Shown in pieces: positions 55,699 to 64,000 of a DNA stretch of 64,000 bases. A program made the translations under genes and the position numbers. The DNA lies in assembly GCF_029914245.1 (NCBI RefSeq), contig NZ_JARYZI010000001.1:620001-684000 (forward strand), given 5' to 3'. Below the pieces are notes generated by a model. The model did not search any database, had not been told where the DNA came from, and saw only the letters and a list, made by a program, of their open reading frames with translations. Numbering within the stretch: the first letter of the stretch is position 1; each line of letters opens with the position of its first letter. Origin of the DNA: Fusibacter bizertensis (lineage in GTDB: Bacteria > Bacillota > Clostridia > Peptostreptococcales > Acidaminobacteraceae).

Positions 55699-56088
55699 CT
55701 AACGTTTGTCAAGTTCAACCAAAACACAATTTAAATATACAGTGTTTACACCAGCAACTTCCGAAGTCTCTACAATCTCAGGCGTAAAAGTTCCCGGTTG
55801 AAACCAAATATTTTCAATTTTGAGTTCCATTACTTCTTTAAGTGTTTCCATAGCGCGTTCTGGACTCACAACTACATCTACACAATCAACTTTAACAGGT
55901 AGATCACTTAAACTACTATAGCATATATCACCATCGATCTCTTGATACATTGGATTCACCGGATATACTTCATAACCAAATTTTTTTAACTTTTTATATA
56001 TTTTGTTGCCAAATTTTGATTCATTAGCTGTTGCACCAACAACTGCCCATTTTTTTTGATCTAACATCGATTTAATTAAAGCATCCAT
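55699..56088 (-). CDS. CoA-binding domain protein (YccU-like)
   Basis: A 129-residue Rossmann-like protein of the CoA-binding-2 family. WAVVGATANESKFGNKIYKKL carries the nucleotide-binding loop, and YEVYPVNPMYQEIDG and IWFQPGTFTPEIVE are typical of YccU. It is related to the CoA-binding part of succinyl-CoA synthetase, but no enzymatic activity is known for the stand-alone form. AAAGGAG precedes the ATG. Adjacent to nadE. Confidence 0.9.
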   Translation of the reverse strand: MDALIKSMLDQKKWAVVGATANESKFGNKIYKKLKKFGYEVYPVNPMYQEIDGDICYSSLSDLPVKVDCVDVVVSPERAMETLKEVMELKIENIWFQPGTFTPEIVETSEVAGVNTVYLNCVLVELDKR

Positions 56089-56205
56089 AAAATTCTCCTT
56101 TCAGAATTCAACTGATTACTGTAAAGTACATGGCAAGATTTATTAAATATGCAATTATATATGATAACCTATTTATACCAATTATCCTCTGTAAAAAACA
56201 AAATA

Positions 56206-56850
56206 CTATATCACGTTTCCTTCATGAATTGTTAGATAAAATTCACCTTCATTTTGAATACTTATGTTTCCAGAAGTGAGGTTCACTAAAGCTTCAATGT
56301 TACGTTCTTCATTTAGAGCATCTACATAAAATAATATTGTAACCTCATCAGTAAAAATTGTATCTTTTAAAATAATATCTTCTTGATTGAGTATGAAATT
56401 CTGAATTTTTCCGTGCATCTGATAATCAACATTGCATTTAATAAGCTGTTTAACTTTTTTATCAACAATTTTTGATGCGAACAAGACTTCTTTTGCACTC
56501 TCTGTGTATGCACGTACCAAGCCTCCTGTGCCTAGTTTGACACCCCCAAAATAGCGTGTCACAACTATACATAAATTTGTAAGGCCTTCTTTTTTAAGCA
56601 TTTCTAATATTGGAACACCTGCGGTACCTGAGGGTTCCCCATCATCAGAGTATCTTTGTGTAGAATAGTTGTCTCCCAGTACGTATACTGGAACATTATG
56701 CGTCGCATCCCAATTTTTTTTTTTAATTTGTTCGATAAATTGAATTGCATCGGCTTCATCTTGAACAGGTTTTGAATACGCGATAAATCTTGATTTATTG
56801 ATAACAGTCTCGCTGACTGCTTCTAGATAAATGGTTTTAAAGTTCTTCAT
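56206..56850 (-). CDS. YigZ/IMPACT family protein
   Basis: Of 214 residues. The first domain (about 1-120) holds the family signature QRYSDDGEPSGTAGVPILE and TRYFGGVKLGTGGLVRAY; the C-terminal ferredoxin-like domain is about 130-205. The eukaryotic relative IMPACT binds GCN1, and bacterial YigZ has no firm function, with suggested roles in translation. It starts six bases after hflX, with the GGAGG ten or so bases upstream inside the hflX end. Confidence 0.92.
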   Translation of the reverse strand: MKNFKTIYLEAVSETVINKSRFIAYSKPVQDEADAIQFIEQIKKKNWDATHNVPVYVLGDNYSTQRYSDDGEPSGTAGVPILEMLKKEGLTNLCIVVTRYFGGVKLGTGGLVRAYTESAKEVLFASKIVDKKVKQLIKCNVDYQMHGKIQNFILNQEDIILKDTIFTDEVTILFYVDALNEERNIEALVNLTSGNISIQNEGEFYLTIHEGNVI

Positions 56851-56856
56851 CTCACT

Positions 56857-58131
56857 TTATGCCTCCACCAAATACTCAGCATATCTGTTGTAATCTGCGA
56901 TGGATACTTCTACATCAATTAAAGTTCCTTCTTCCATATATTCCATTTTAGTTACTTTATAGGTTTCACATAAATATGATGCGACTTGACCTTCTGCGTA
57001 TGGAATCATGAAAGCTGCTTTTTTATGATCTGAAAAAAGTACCTCTTTGATAGTTTTCAAAAGAAGGACAATATTTTCACCTGTTTTGGCAGATATGCTA
57101 ATTGAGTCTTTTAAATGGTCTATGATGAAATTACCTTTATCAATCTTATTGTATAACGTTACCATCGGAATTTGATCTGCTTTTAACTCTTTTAAAACAT
57201 CAGTTGTTACAGCCATTTGCATGTCGGCGTTATCATTTGAAGCGTCTACAACATGTAGGAGTAAATCCGCATTTAAAGCTTCATCTAATGTCGCTTTAAA
57301 TGCACTTACTAAACTATGTGGTAATTTAGATACAAAGCCAACTGTATCAGTAAGTATAAACTCCTTTTTATCATCTAAAATAATTCGTCTGCTATAGGTG
57401 TCTAAAGTTGCAAAAAGCATATCTTTTTCAAAAACATGTCGTTCAATATCTAGCTCAGTAGCTTCACCGATTAAACGATTCATAAGTGTAGACTTTCCAG
57501 AGTTAGTATAGCCAACTAGCGCCACTATAGGCACTTCATTTTTTTCTCTTAATTGACGCTGAACTATTTTATTCTTATCGGCTTCTGCTATCTGTCTCTT
57601 AATTTCATCAATTCTCTCTTGGATTTTTCTTCTATCGAGTTCAAGTTTTTGTTCTCCAGGCCCTCTTGTACCAATACCACCACCAGTTCTTGACAGGTTA
57701 CCATTCATGCCAATTAGTCTTGGAAGTCTGTACTTAAGCTGTGCAAGTTCTACTTGCAATTTGGCAATTTTGGTTTGAGCACGAATCGCAAATATATCTA
57801 AAATTAAGGCTGTTCGATCCAAAATCGTAACACCTATTAGTGCCTCTAAATTACGCATTTGTGCACCTGAAAGTTCATCATTAAAAATTACAATATCTGC
57901 TTCGGTATCTTCTACTGCTATACGTACTTCTTCTACTTTTCCCGAACCGATATAAGTTGGGGCTTCAATTTTAGCCTTATTTTGAATAATGATATCGACA
58001 ACCTCTGCATCGGCTGCTAAAGTAAGTTCAGCCAATTCATTCATCGATTCTTCAACACTAAATTCGCCTTTTAATCCTTGGAACATTCCAACGAGCACTG
58101 CTCTTTGCTTTTTAATTGTATTTTCTTCCAT
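56857..58131 (-). CDS. hflX: Ribosome-associated GTPase HflX
   Basis: Splits stalled ribosomes by GTP hydrolysis. N-terminal HflX domain (about 1-185) with the ATP-binding-type region and RTGGGIGTRGPGEQKLELDR; the GTPase domain has G1 GYTNSGKST, G3 DTVGF and G4 YNKIDK, with SISAKTG as G5. At 424 residues length is normal. The ribosome-binding site is weak (AAGAGTGAGCG). It is transcribed divergently from the penicillin-binding protein gene. Confidence 0.95.
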   Translation of the reverse strand: MEENTIKKQRAVLVGMFQGLKGEFSVEESMNELAELTLAADAEVVDIIIQNKAKIEAPTYIGSGKVEEVRIAVEDTEADIVIFNDELSGAQMRNLEALIGVTILDRTALILDIFAIRAQTKIAKLQVELAQLKYRLPRLIGMNGNLSRTGGGIGTRGPGEQKLELDRRKIQERIDEIKRQIAEADKNKIVQRQLREKNEVPIVALVGYTNSGKSTLMNRLIGEATELDIERHVFEKDMLFATLDTYSRRIILDDKKEFILTDTVGFVSKLPHSLVSAFKATLDEALNADLLLHVVDASNDNADMQMAVTTDVLKELKADQIPMVTLYNKIDKGNFIIDHLKDSISISAKTGENIVLLLKTIKEVLFSDHKKAAFMIPYAEGQVASYLCETYKVTKMEYMEEGTLIDVEVSIADYNRYAEYLVEA

Positions 58132-58270
58132 TTTCGCTCACTCTTTCAATAGTTTATATTATTAGTTATTATACTACAAAGACAGGACAATTCATAATAT
58201 CAATTTGATTGCCCCTAATATTAAAAATACATTATAAAGAATTAAAAAATAGATTGTCTTTGTGCAAATA

Positions 58271-58279
58271 TGTTATAAT
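58271..58279 (+). promoter_or_regulatory. Extended -10 promoter of the penicillin-binding protein gene
   Basis: TGTTATAAT (58271-58279) is a perfect -10 with TGn; a -35 TTGTCT is present, though spaced too closely. About 45 bases separate the transcription start from the ATG. Confidence 0.6.
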
Positions 58280-58292
58280 ACTTTGTAGGATT

Positions 58293-58308
58293 TTGCGCGC
58301 TAGCGCAA
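58293..58308. promoter_or_regulatory. GC-rich dyad in the leader of the penicillin-binding protein gene
   Basis: TTGCGC and GCGCAA face each other around GCTA, just downstream of the predicted transcription start and 22 bases before the ATG. It is a conspicuous GC-rich palindrome in AT-rich DNA, either an operator or an RNA hairpin. Confidence 0.5.
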
Positions 58309-58330
58309 TCAATGCATCAGGAGGTTTTTA

Positions 58331-61300
58331 ATGGAAAGCACTAAAAAAGCAGCCCCTGGACAAAAGCCCAATCGTTCAGGAAAATCTGGTAATCACAAAG
58401 AGAAAAAGCAAAAAAGTTCATTTATGAATATAGTGAAAATCGCACTCATTGCTATGATTGTTTTGGGGTTAGTTGGCACAGGCGTTACTTATATGTACGT
58501 TATGTCTGTTGTCAAGAATGTCGAACCTATAGATCCCGATTTAATCGCTGCAACATTAACTGAGAATTCGGTCATTGTTGACAGTCAAGGTAGAGTACTT
58601 GAACATATTCAAAACAGTGGTTTGAGAACTGTTGTCCACTACAACGATATGAGCAAAGATTTGATCAATGCCTTTGTTGCAGTTGAAGATAAAACATTTT
58701 TTGAACACAATGGTTTTAACTTTATCAGGTTGTTTGGTGCTGTAAAAGACACATTGACAACAGGAAAACGACTTGGTGGTACAAGTACCATTACACAACA
58801 GCTTGCAAGAAATATCTACCTTTATGAAATTAGAAGTGATCGTGCACTAGATCGAAAGGTAAAAGAAGCATATTATGCAATTGAACTTGAAAAATTTCTT
58901 ACAAAAGAACAAATTATTGAAGGATACCTAAACTTAGTTTATTTAGGATCAAACTCTAATGGTGTTGAAGCTGCTTCTCAAGCTTATTTTTCAAAGAGTG
59001 CTTCTGAACTGAACTACATTGAATCTGCTTTACTAGCAGGCATTGTTAAATCACCATCTGTATATCCACCTATGATTACAAAAGAAAAGGTCAATGTCAC
59101 AGCCGATGATTACATCATTGATGACACAGACCCACTATATACGTTGGTATTTAATCCAACTTGTGAAGACAGATTCTTAACGTCAATTTACCTAATGCAT
59201 CAAAATAATAAGATAACAGATGCTGAATATGAATACGCTAAAACTGTTGATCTTAAAACGCTAATTCACCCAGGAAAAACTGCGCAATCAGAAATCACTT
59301 CTTTCTTTGCTGATATGGTAAAAGATGATGTTGTTGCTGATTTAGTTGATCAATATGGTTACACAAAAGAAGATGCAACTAACCTTCTCTATACTGGTGG
59401 TTTAACAATCGAGTCTACAATCGATTTCGATATGCAAAAAACACTAGAAAGCAATTATGCTCAAGATAATTTCACGCCTTATTATGGAGAATCAACCGCC
59501 GTTGCGGTTAGGGCATTCCAGAAAGACAAAGGATTATCAGTTGATGGTGTTGCTGGACAAAACACGATTGCTAAAATCAGAGAGTTATCTGGTATGGATA
59601 CTTCAATTTTTACATTGGATGTATATAAAAAAGGGGTAAATAGTGATGAAGTTATCACATTAAAACGTACTCTTTTTGAACTTGGTTACCTCGTTAACAA
59701 CGAGAATTTCCCTAAAGTAACTGTTATGCTAGATTCAAAAGGTAACATTATATCTGAAGAAAGTAAAAGATTATTAATCTATAAACAGTCAAACTTAATT
59801 GATGATAATGAAAATTTTGTAATTCCATCAACTGACTATAAATTTGATGATAACGGTAATCTCGTACTCTTCAAAAATGAAAGAATGTATTTCTATCCAC
59901 ATTATCAAAATGATCAGCTTGTAAGTATTCAAGTCGTTGTAAAAGAGACTTTTACTTATAATGAAAACAGTGATGAAAATGAGAAGCTATCTGGAGGAAA
60001 ATATAATATAACTGATCTTTATACTTATGAAGGTCGAGATGTATTGATCCCTAATGAATATAAAAGCTTTGATGAAAATAACAATGTTGTTGTTGATAAA
60101 AAATTCCTTGTAGATTATCCAGATTTCTTCACGATTGATGGTAATCAAAATATCTTAGTTTCAAAAGGTGATTATGTCATCAATGAAAAAGGAACAATTC
60201 AACCACAGTCAGCTATGGTAATCATTGATTATCATACTGGAGAATTAAAATCCATCGTGGGTGGTAGAAATATCACAGGACAGCGTGTATTCAATCGTGC
60301 GACTAATCCTAGACAACCAGGATCAGCAATTAAACCAATATCTATTTTTACACCTGCTATTGATTCAGGTAAGTATACTGCTGCTACTGTCATTGACGAT
60401 AGACCTGTTTACCTTTTAGGAGATGGCACTACAAGATGGCCGATTAACTGGTATGAAGCTTATAGCAATTACAATAAAAACTTTGGTCTTGTAACGCTAA
60501 GAGAGTCTGTACAACAATCTATAAATGTTACTGCAGCTTTAATAGCACAAGACTTAGGTGTTGATACCTCTATTTCATATCTTCAAAAATTTGGAATTTC
60601 TACTTTAGTTACTTCGGGCGATACAAGCGATTTAAACATTGCAGCTGTAGCTCTTGGTGGTATGACCAAAGGAATCACACCGTTAGACTTGACTGCTGCC
60701 TATGGTGCAATCGCTAACAAAGGAGTTCTTAATGAAGTAATTACCTACAAAACCGTTAAAAATGGTAAAGGTGAGATTTTACTTCAAAATGAAAGCAAAC
60801 AAACTTATGTCATTGATGAAAATGTTGCTTATATTGTTCAAGATATGATGAAAACGTCTGTAGAATCTGGGGTTGCAACAGCAGCTAAATTATCACCTAA
60901 TAATGATATAATGCCTGTATCTGGTAAGACAGGAACTACATCTAGCAATATCGATGCATGGTTTATCGGATATACACCATACTATGTAGGTGGCGTTTGG
61001 TTTGGTAATGATGTCAACATCCCACTGGATCAAGGTTCTAGAATTTCTGCTCAGTTTTGGAAAACAGTTATGTCTGAAATTCACATGGACTTAGAGTCAA
61101 AGCAATTTGATGTTCCATCTGGAATTGTAAGGGTTACAGTAGATACAATCTCTGGAAAGCTACCAAGTGAATTATCTGCTCTGGATCCTCGCGGTACAGT
61201 TAGAAGTGAAATTTTCCTGAGAGGTACAGAGCCAACTGAAGTTGATGATGTACATGTTATGGCTGATATTTGTACCGAAAGTGGTAAACTGGCAACTGAA

Positions 61301-61711
61301 TTTTGTCCTACTACCCTTGTTGAGAGTAGACTTTTTGTTAAAAGGCCAGTACCATATGATCCTGCTGAAAATCTTGATGGAAGAGGCAACCCAATTATTC
61401 TACGTGACTCTGGTTATGATTTACCTATTGAAGAGTGTGATATTCATACTGCAGAAACAACTACACCTGAACCAACTTCACCCACTTATATAGGAATCAA
61501 ACCAACGGTTAGATTAGTAGATGGAACTTTATTTGTTCAAAGGCCCTATCCAATTGATTTGATGGATGGATCAGTACTAGTACTTCAAGTTGGTTCAAAA
61601 ATTAATACTGATGGTTCAATCACACTTTCAGATGGTAGTATTTTAATGGCTGAAAGTATAAAAGATATTCCAAATTATTCAACAGAAGATTTAGATGCTC
61701 TGAATCCTTAA
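58331..61711 (+). CDS. Class A penicillin-binding protein with an internal peptidoglycan-binding domain
   Basis: A bifunctional transglycosylase/transpeptidase that polymerises and cross-links peptidoglycan. A basic cytosolic tail (1-33) and one membrane helix (about 34-58) lead to the GT51 domain (about 80-260; catalytic E119 in VAVEDKTFFEH and GGTSTITQQLARN). The transpeptidase domain has S665-A-I-K668, S730-I-N732 and K866-T-G868. Between them, an unusual 250-residue stretch (about 380-625) includes a PG_binding_1-like domain (VRAFQKDKGLSVDGVAGQNT). The C-terminal region (about 935-1126) is Thr/Pro- and Asp-rich with a CTESGKLATEFCP-type segment common in clostridial PBP1. At 1126 residues it is longer than usual. 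AGGAGG precedes the ATG. Confidence 0.93.
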   Translation: MESTKKAAPGQKPNRSGKSGNHKEKKQKSSFMNIVKIALIAMIVLGLVGTGVTYMYVMSVVKNVEPIDPDLIAATLTENSVIVDSQGRVLEHIQNSGLRTVVHYNDMSKDLINAFVAVEDKTFFEHNGFNFIRLFGAVKDTLTTGKRLGGTSTITQQLARNIYLYEIRSDRALDRKVKEAYYAIELEKFLTKEQIIEGYLNLVYLGSNSNGVEAASQAYFSKSASELNYIESALLAGIVKSPSVYPPMITKEKVNVTADDYIIDDTDPLYTLVFNPTCEDRFLTSIYLMHQNNKITDAEYEYAKTVDLKTLIHPGKTAQSEITSFFADMVKDDVVADLVDQYGYTKEDATNLLYTGGLTIESTIDFDMQKTLESNYAQDNFTPYYGESTAVAVRAFQKDKGLSVDGVAGQNTIAKIRELSGMDTSIFTLDVYKKGVNSDEVITLKRTLFELGYLVNNENFPKVTVMLDSKGNIISEESKRLLIYKQSNLIDDNENFVIPSTDYKFDDNGNLVLFKNERMYFYPHYQNDQLVSIQVVVKETFTYNENSDENEKLSGGKYNITDLYTYEGRDVLIPNEYKSFDENNNVVVDKKFLVDYPDFFTIDGNQNILVSKGDYVINEKGTIQPQSAMVIIDYHTGELKSIVGGRNITGQRVFNRATNPRQPGSAIKPISIFTPAIDSGKYTAATVIDDRPVYLLGDGTTRWPINWYEAYSNYNKNFGLVTLRESVQQSINVTAALIAQDLGVDTSISYLQKFGISTLVTSGDTSDLNIAAVALGGMTKGITPLDLTAAYGAIANKGVLNEVITYKTVKNGKGEILLQNESKQTYVIDENVAYIVQDMMKTSVESGVATAAKLSPNNDIMPVSGKTGTTSSNIDAWFIGYTPYYVGGVWFGNDVNIPLDQGSRISAQFWKTVMSEIHMDLESKQFDVPSGIVRVTVDTISGKLPSELSALDPRGTVRSEIFLRGTEPTEVDDVHVMADICTESGKLATEFCPTTLVESRLFVKRPVPYDPAENLDGRGNPIILRDSGYDLPIEECDIHTAETTTPEPTSPTYIGIKPTVRLVDGTLFVQRPYPIDLMDGSVLVLQVGSKINTDGSITLSDGSILMAESIKDIPNYSTEDLDALNP

Positions 61712-61719
61712 ACAATTAT

Positions 61720-61749
61720 AAAAGCCACTCAAATTGAGTGGCTTTTTTC
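61720..61749. terminator. Terminator after the penicillin-binding protein gene
   Basis: AAAAGCCACTCAA and TTGAGTGGCTTTT form a perfect stem followed by further Ts on the plus strand; As on the other side allow it to serve the convergent thiI gene. Confidence 0.93.
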
Positions 61750-61776
61750 GTTTCTATATTTATATAAACTATCAAG

Positions 61777-62967
61777 CTAAGATCTTTTTAAAACTTCTCC
61801 TTTAGAGATAATAATTGTATCTCGTGATGTAATTGCTGCTTCTATCAACTCATCCACTTGTAGTAAATCCATAGATGCTTGAATCTTCTCAAGTCTAGGT
61901 TTGGTTACTACTCTATCTGGTAAGAAAACAGTACAGCAATCTTCAAATGGTAAAATTGATGTCTCAAATGTATCAAGTTTCTTTGCCAGATTAATAATTT
62001 CAACCTTGTCATATGCTATCAAAGGTCTAAAAACAGGCATTTCAATCATACTATTGGTCGCATTCATACCTTCAATGGTTTGACTGGCTACTTGACCTAA
62101 GTTCTCACCAGTAACTAGTCCTTTACAGTTGTACTTTAATGCAAGTTTTTCAGCAATTTTCATCATAAAGCTTCTCGCTAATATCGTAGACTCTTCCGAC
62201 GGACAATGCTCATTTATTGATTTTTGGATCTCCAGTATATTTACACTGTGAATTTTGATATTGCCAGTATACTTCGTCAGTTTCGCTGCAAGATCAATTA
62301 CTTTTTCCATTGCTCTTTCACTGGTAAATGGATACGAGTGAAAATGAACTGCTTCAAGTTCAAGCCCTCTTTTGGCCATCAAATACCCCGCAACTGGACT
62401 GTCTATTCCTCCTGAAAGTAATAACATTCCTTTGCCTGCACTACCATAAGGCATACCACCTAAAGCCGGAATCTTTTTACTGAACACATAGGCTACATTC
62501 CTAATCTCCATTGTAAGCATAATGTCAGGATTGTTCACATCAACTTTGATTGGTTGTAGATTTTTATAAAGATGTGCACCAACTATCTGGTTAATTTCAG
62601 GTGTTTTAAGTGGATAACTTTTATCTGCTCTGCGCGTCTCTACTTTAAAGGTCTTAATATCTTGCTCTTCCATTAGTCTTTGCATAAGCTTGAGACATTC
62701 TACTTTTAGATTTTCTATGTCTCTGTCCATTCTTACAGCTGGACTGACTGAAACAACACCAAATACATTGGTAACGGCTTCTATTATTGCATCTTGATTA
62801 TGGGGTTCATATTCAACTACAACTCTCCCGTGTTTATCTAAAACAACTGCATCTGGAAAACTAGCAACAGCTTTTCTAATATTACTCACCAATTTTTTCT
62901 CAAAAGATCTAATGTTTTTACCTTTAAGTCCAATTTCGCCATATCTAACCAATAACATTTCTTTCAT
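61777..62967 (-). CDS. thiI: tRNA 4-thiouridine synthetase ThiI
   Basis: Adenylates tRNA uridine-8 for sulfur transfer and may also feed thiamine thiazole synthesis. A ferredoxin-like domain and THUMP domain (about 1-165) precede the PP-loop ATPase (SGGIDSPVAGYLMAKRG). It has no C-terminal rhodanese domain, as in most Firmicutes, where the neighbouring cysteine desulfurase donates sulfur directly. The open frame begins with GTG-GAG-ATG over the ribosome-binding site; the ATG at 62967 (MKEMLLVRYGEIGLKG, 396 residues) is correctly spaced from GGAG. Follows iscS by 39 bases. Confidence 0.94.
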   Translation of the reverse strand: MKEMLLVRYGEIGLKGKNIRSFEKKLVSNIRKAVASFPDAVVLDKHGRVVVEYEPHNQDAIIEAVTNVFGVVSVSPAVRMDRDIENLKVECLKLMQRLMEEQDIKTFKVETRRADKSYPLKTPEINQIVGAHLYKNLQPIKVDVNNPDIMLTMEIRNVAYVFSKKIPALGGMPYGSAGKGMLLLSGGIDSPVAGYLMAKRGLELEAVHFHSYPFTSERAMEKVIDLAAKLTKYTGNIKIHSVNILEIQKSINEHCPSEESTILARSFMMKIAEKLALKYNCKGLVTGENLGQVASQTIEGMNATNSMIEMPVFRPLIAYDKVEIINLAKKLDTFETSILPFEDCCTVFLPDRVVTKPRLEKIQASMDLLQVDELIEAAITSRDTIIISKGEVLKRS

Positions 62968-63006
62968 TTTCATCTCCACTTTTCTATCTATAATATTATA
63001 ATAGGT

Positions 63007-64000
63007 TTATCTTCTTTTGCCTTTGTTCATAATTTTTTTTAGTTCTGTAGCTGTTTGAATCATTATATCAGCAGCTTCTTCAATCTCATCAATTGTACAA
63101 TTCTCGCCAAAACTAATCCTAATTGCACTTTCTAATTTTGCTTCTGAACATCCTAATGCCATGAGTACATGAGAATAATTTTTCTTTTTAGATGAACAAG
63201 CGGACCCTGTTGCAACATATATCTCCTTCATTTCAAGTGAATGAAGCATAACTTCACCTTTAACACCAAGAAAACTTACATTAAGTATATAAGGTGATGA
63301 ACTACTTCCATTTACAACAATATCATCAATATTCTCGAATTTTTTTAGCATCTTATTTTTCAATTGTTCAACATGTTCGTTATTCTTTTTAATTTTACCT
63401 TCAAAAGATTTTATAGCCTCGCCAAATGCAATAATTCCTAACAGATTTTCAGTTCCTGGTCTAAAAGTAAATTCTTGCTGCCCTCCGTAAAATAGTGGCT
63501 TTAAAAGACTGGTATATTTACAGACTAATGCGCCCACTCCTTTTAGGGCATAAATTTTATGCGCACTAATACTCATCGCGTCAACGTTTAACTTTTTGAA
63601 GTCAATATCTATTTTGCCAAAAGCCTGAACCGCATCAACGTGAAAATAAATAGATGTTTTATGCATCTTGTTGTATTGTGAAATAAGTGAACCAATTTCT
63701 TCGATAGGTTGAATGGACCCAATCTCATTATTAATATACATTACACTCACCAAAAGGGTCTCTTCATTTATAGCTGACTTTAGTTCGTCTATATCTATTT
63801 GACCATTGTGATCAATGCCAATAAATATCACATCTAAACCTTTCTTTTTTAACTGTTCAAACGCATTAAGTACTGATGGGTGCTCAATCTTAGAGGTTAT
63901 AATACGACCTTTTTGCTTATTGGCTAACAAACCAAATATAGCAAGATTATTTGCTTCAGTACCGCCAGAAGTAAAAATAACCTCTGAATCTTTTACATTT
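63007..64000 (-). CDS. Cysteine desulfurase, NifS/IscS type (5' end outside window)
   Basis: Takes sulfur from cysteine and passes it as persulfide to ThiI. The frame is open to the window edge: the first residues visible read VIFTSGGTEANNLAIFGLLA, the PLP-binding start of the family, so about 55 N-terminal residues are missing. The PLP lysine is in SAHKIYALKG, and the persulfide cysteine is in ATGSACSSKK. The TTG that opens the longest frame inside the window (63930) is not the true start. The pairing with thiI indicates a ThiI-dedicated desulfurase rather than the Isc one. Confidence 0.93.
   Translation of the reverse strand, partial: NVKDSEVIFTSGGTEANNLAIFGLLANKQKGRIITSKIEHPSVLNAFEQLKKKGLDVIFIGIDHNGQIDIDELKSAINEETLLVSVMYINNEIGSIQPIEEIGSLISQYNKMHKTSIYFHVDAVQAFGKIDIDFKKLNVDAMSISAHKIYALKGVGALVCKYTSLLKPLFYGGQQEFTFRPGTENLLGIIAFGEAIKSFEGKIKKNNEHVEQLKNKMLKKFENIDDIVVNGSSSSPYILNVSFLGVKGEVMLHSLEMKEIYVATGSACSSKKKNYSHVLMALGCSEAKLESAIRISFGENCTIDEIEEAADIMIQTATELKKIMNKGKRR

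Overview
The window reads as the chromosome of an AT-rich, anaerobic Gram-positive amino-acid fermenter of the class Clostridia. Three things point there: a complete ornithine-fermentation operon (orr, oraS/oraE, ord, ortA/ortB), the clostridial block ruvA-ruvB-spoIID-queA-tgt-yajC-scfA-scfB-secD-secF-recJ-apt-relA-dtd-hemZ-aspS, and an S-box (SAM-I) riboswitch. The genus cannot be fixed from sequence alone. No rRNA, tRNA, CRISPR array, prophage or intact insertion sequence was seen. Nearly all genes lie on the minus strand, so transcription mostly runs from high to low coordinates.

Region 1 (1-3100): the end of an unrecognised protein, then two response-regulator genes (receiver plus a possibly degenerate kinase-like module; receiver plus HDOD), with a perfect 21-bp tandem duplication between them.

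Region 2 (3100-15650): the ornithine operon, in the order ord-ortA-ortB-oraS-oraE-glmL-like-orr. A -24/-12 (sigma-54) promoter precedes ord, and three 14-bp palindromes lie about 150-215 bp further upstream. A RocR-like sigma-54 activator is encoded nearby (14248-15645). A DMT-family permease and an EAL-CBS-GGDEF protein separate the operon from this regulator. The pathway would convert ornithine to alanine and acetyl-CoA, with a B12- and PLP-dependent mutase and an ATPase-type chaperone to reactivate it.

Region 3 (15667-37430): a long housekeeping run covering DNA repair, tRNA modification, protein secretion, stringent response, purine salvage and aspartyl-tRNA charging. It includes the SCIFF ranthipeptide precursor scfA and its radical-SAM maturase scfB.

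Region 4 (37541-43080): a methionine operon lysC-metF-metH(activation)-metH behind a SAM riboswitch with its terminator. MetH is split, with the reactivation domain as a separate protein.

Region 5 (43204-48135): a heterodimeric ABC exporter, then an unannotated 39-codon gene with a strong ribosome-binding site, leader hairpin and its own terminator, then a class II aldolase with paired dyads at its promoter.

Region 6 (48136-64000): acyltransferase, receiver-kinase, flagellin methylase FliB, several cell-surface proteins, yebC, nadE, yigZ, hflX, a class A penicillin-binding protein with a peptidoglycan-binding insertion, and the thiI-iscS pair (iscS runs off the window).

Start codons: in many genes the longest open frame begins inside the ribosome-binding site (pattern ATGGAGGTNAACATG or GGAGGTGACAATTATG). 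Starts were moved to the codon correctly spaced from the Shine-Dalgarno sequence.
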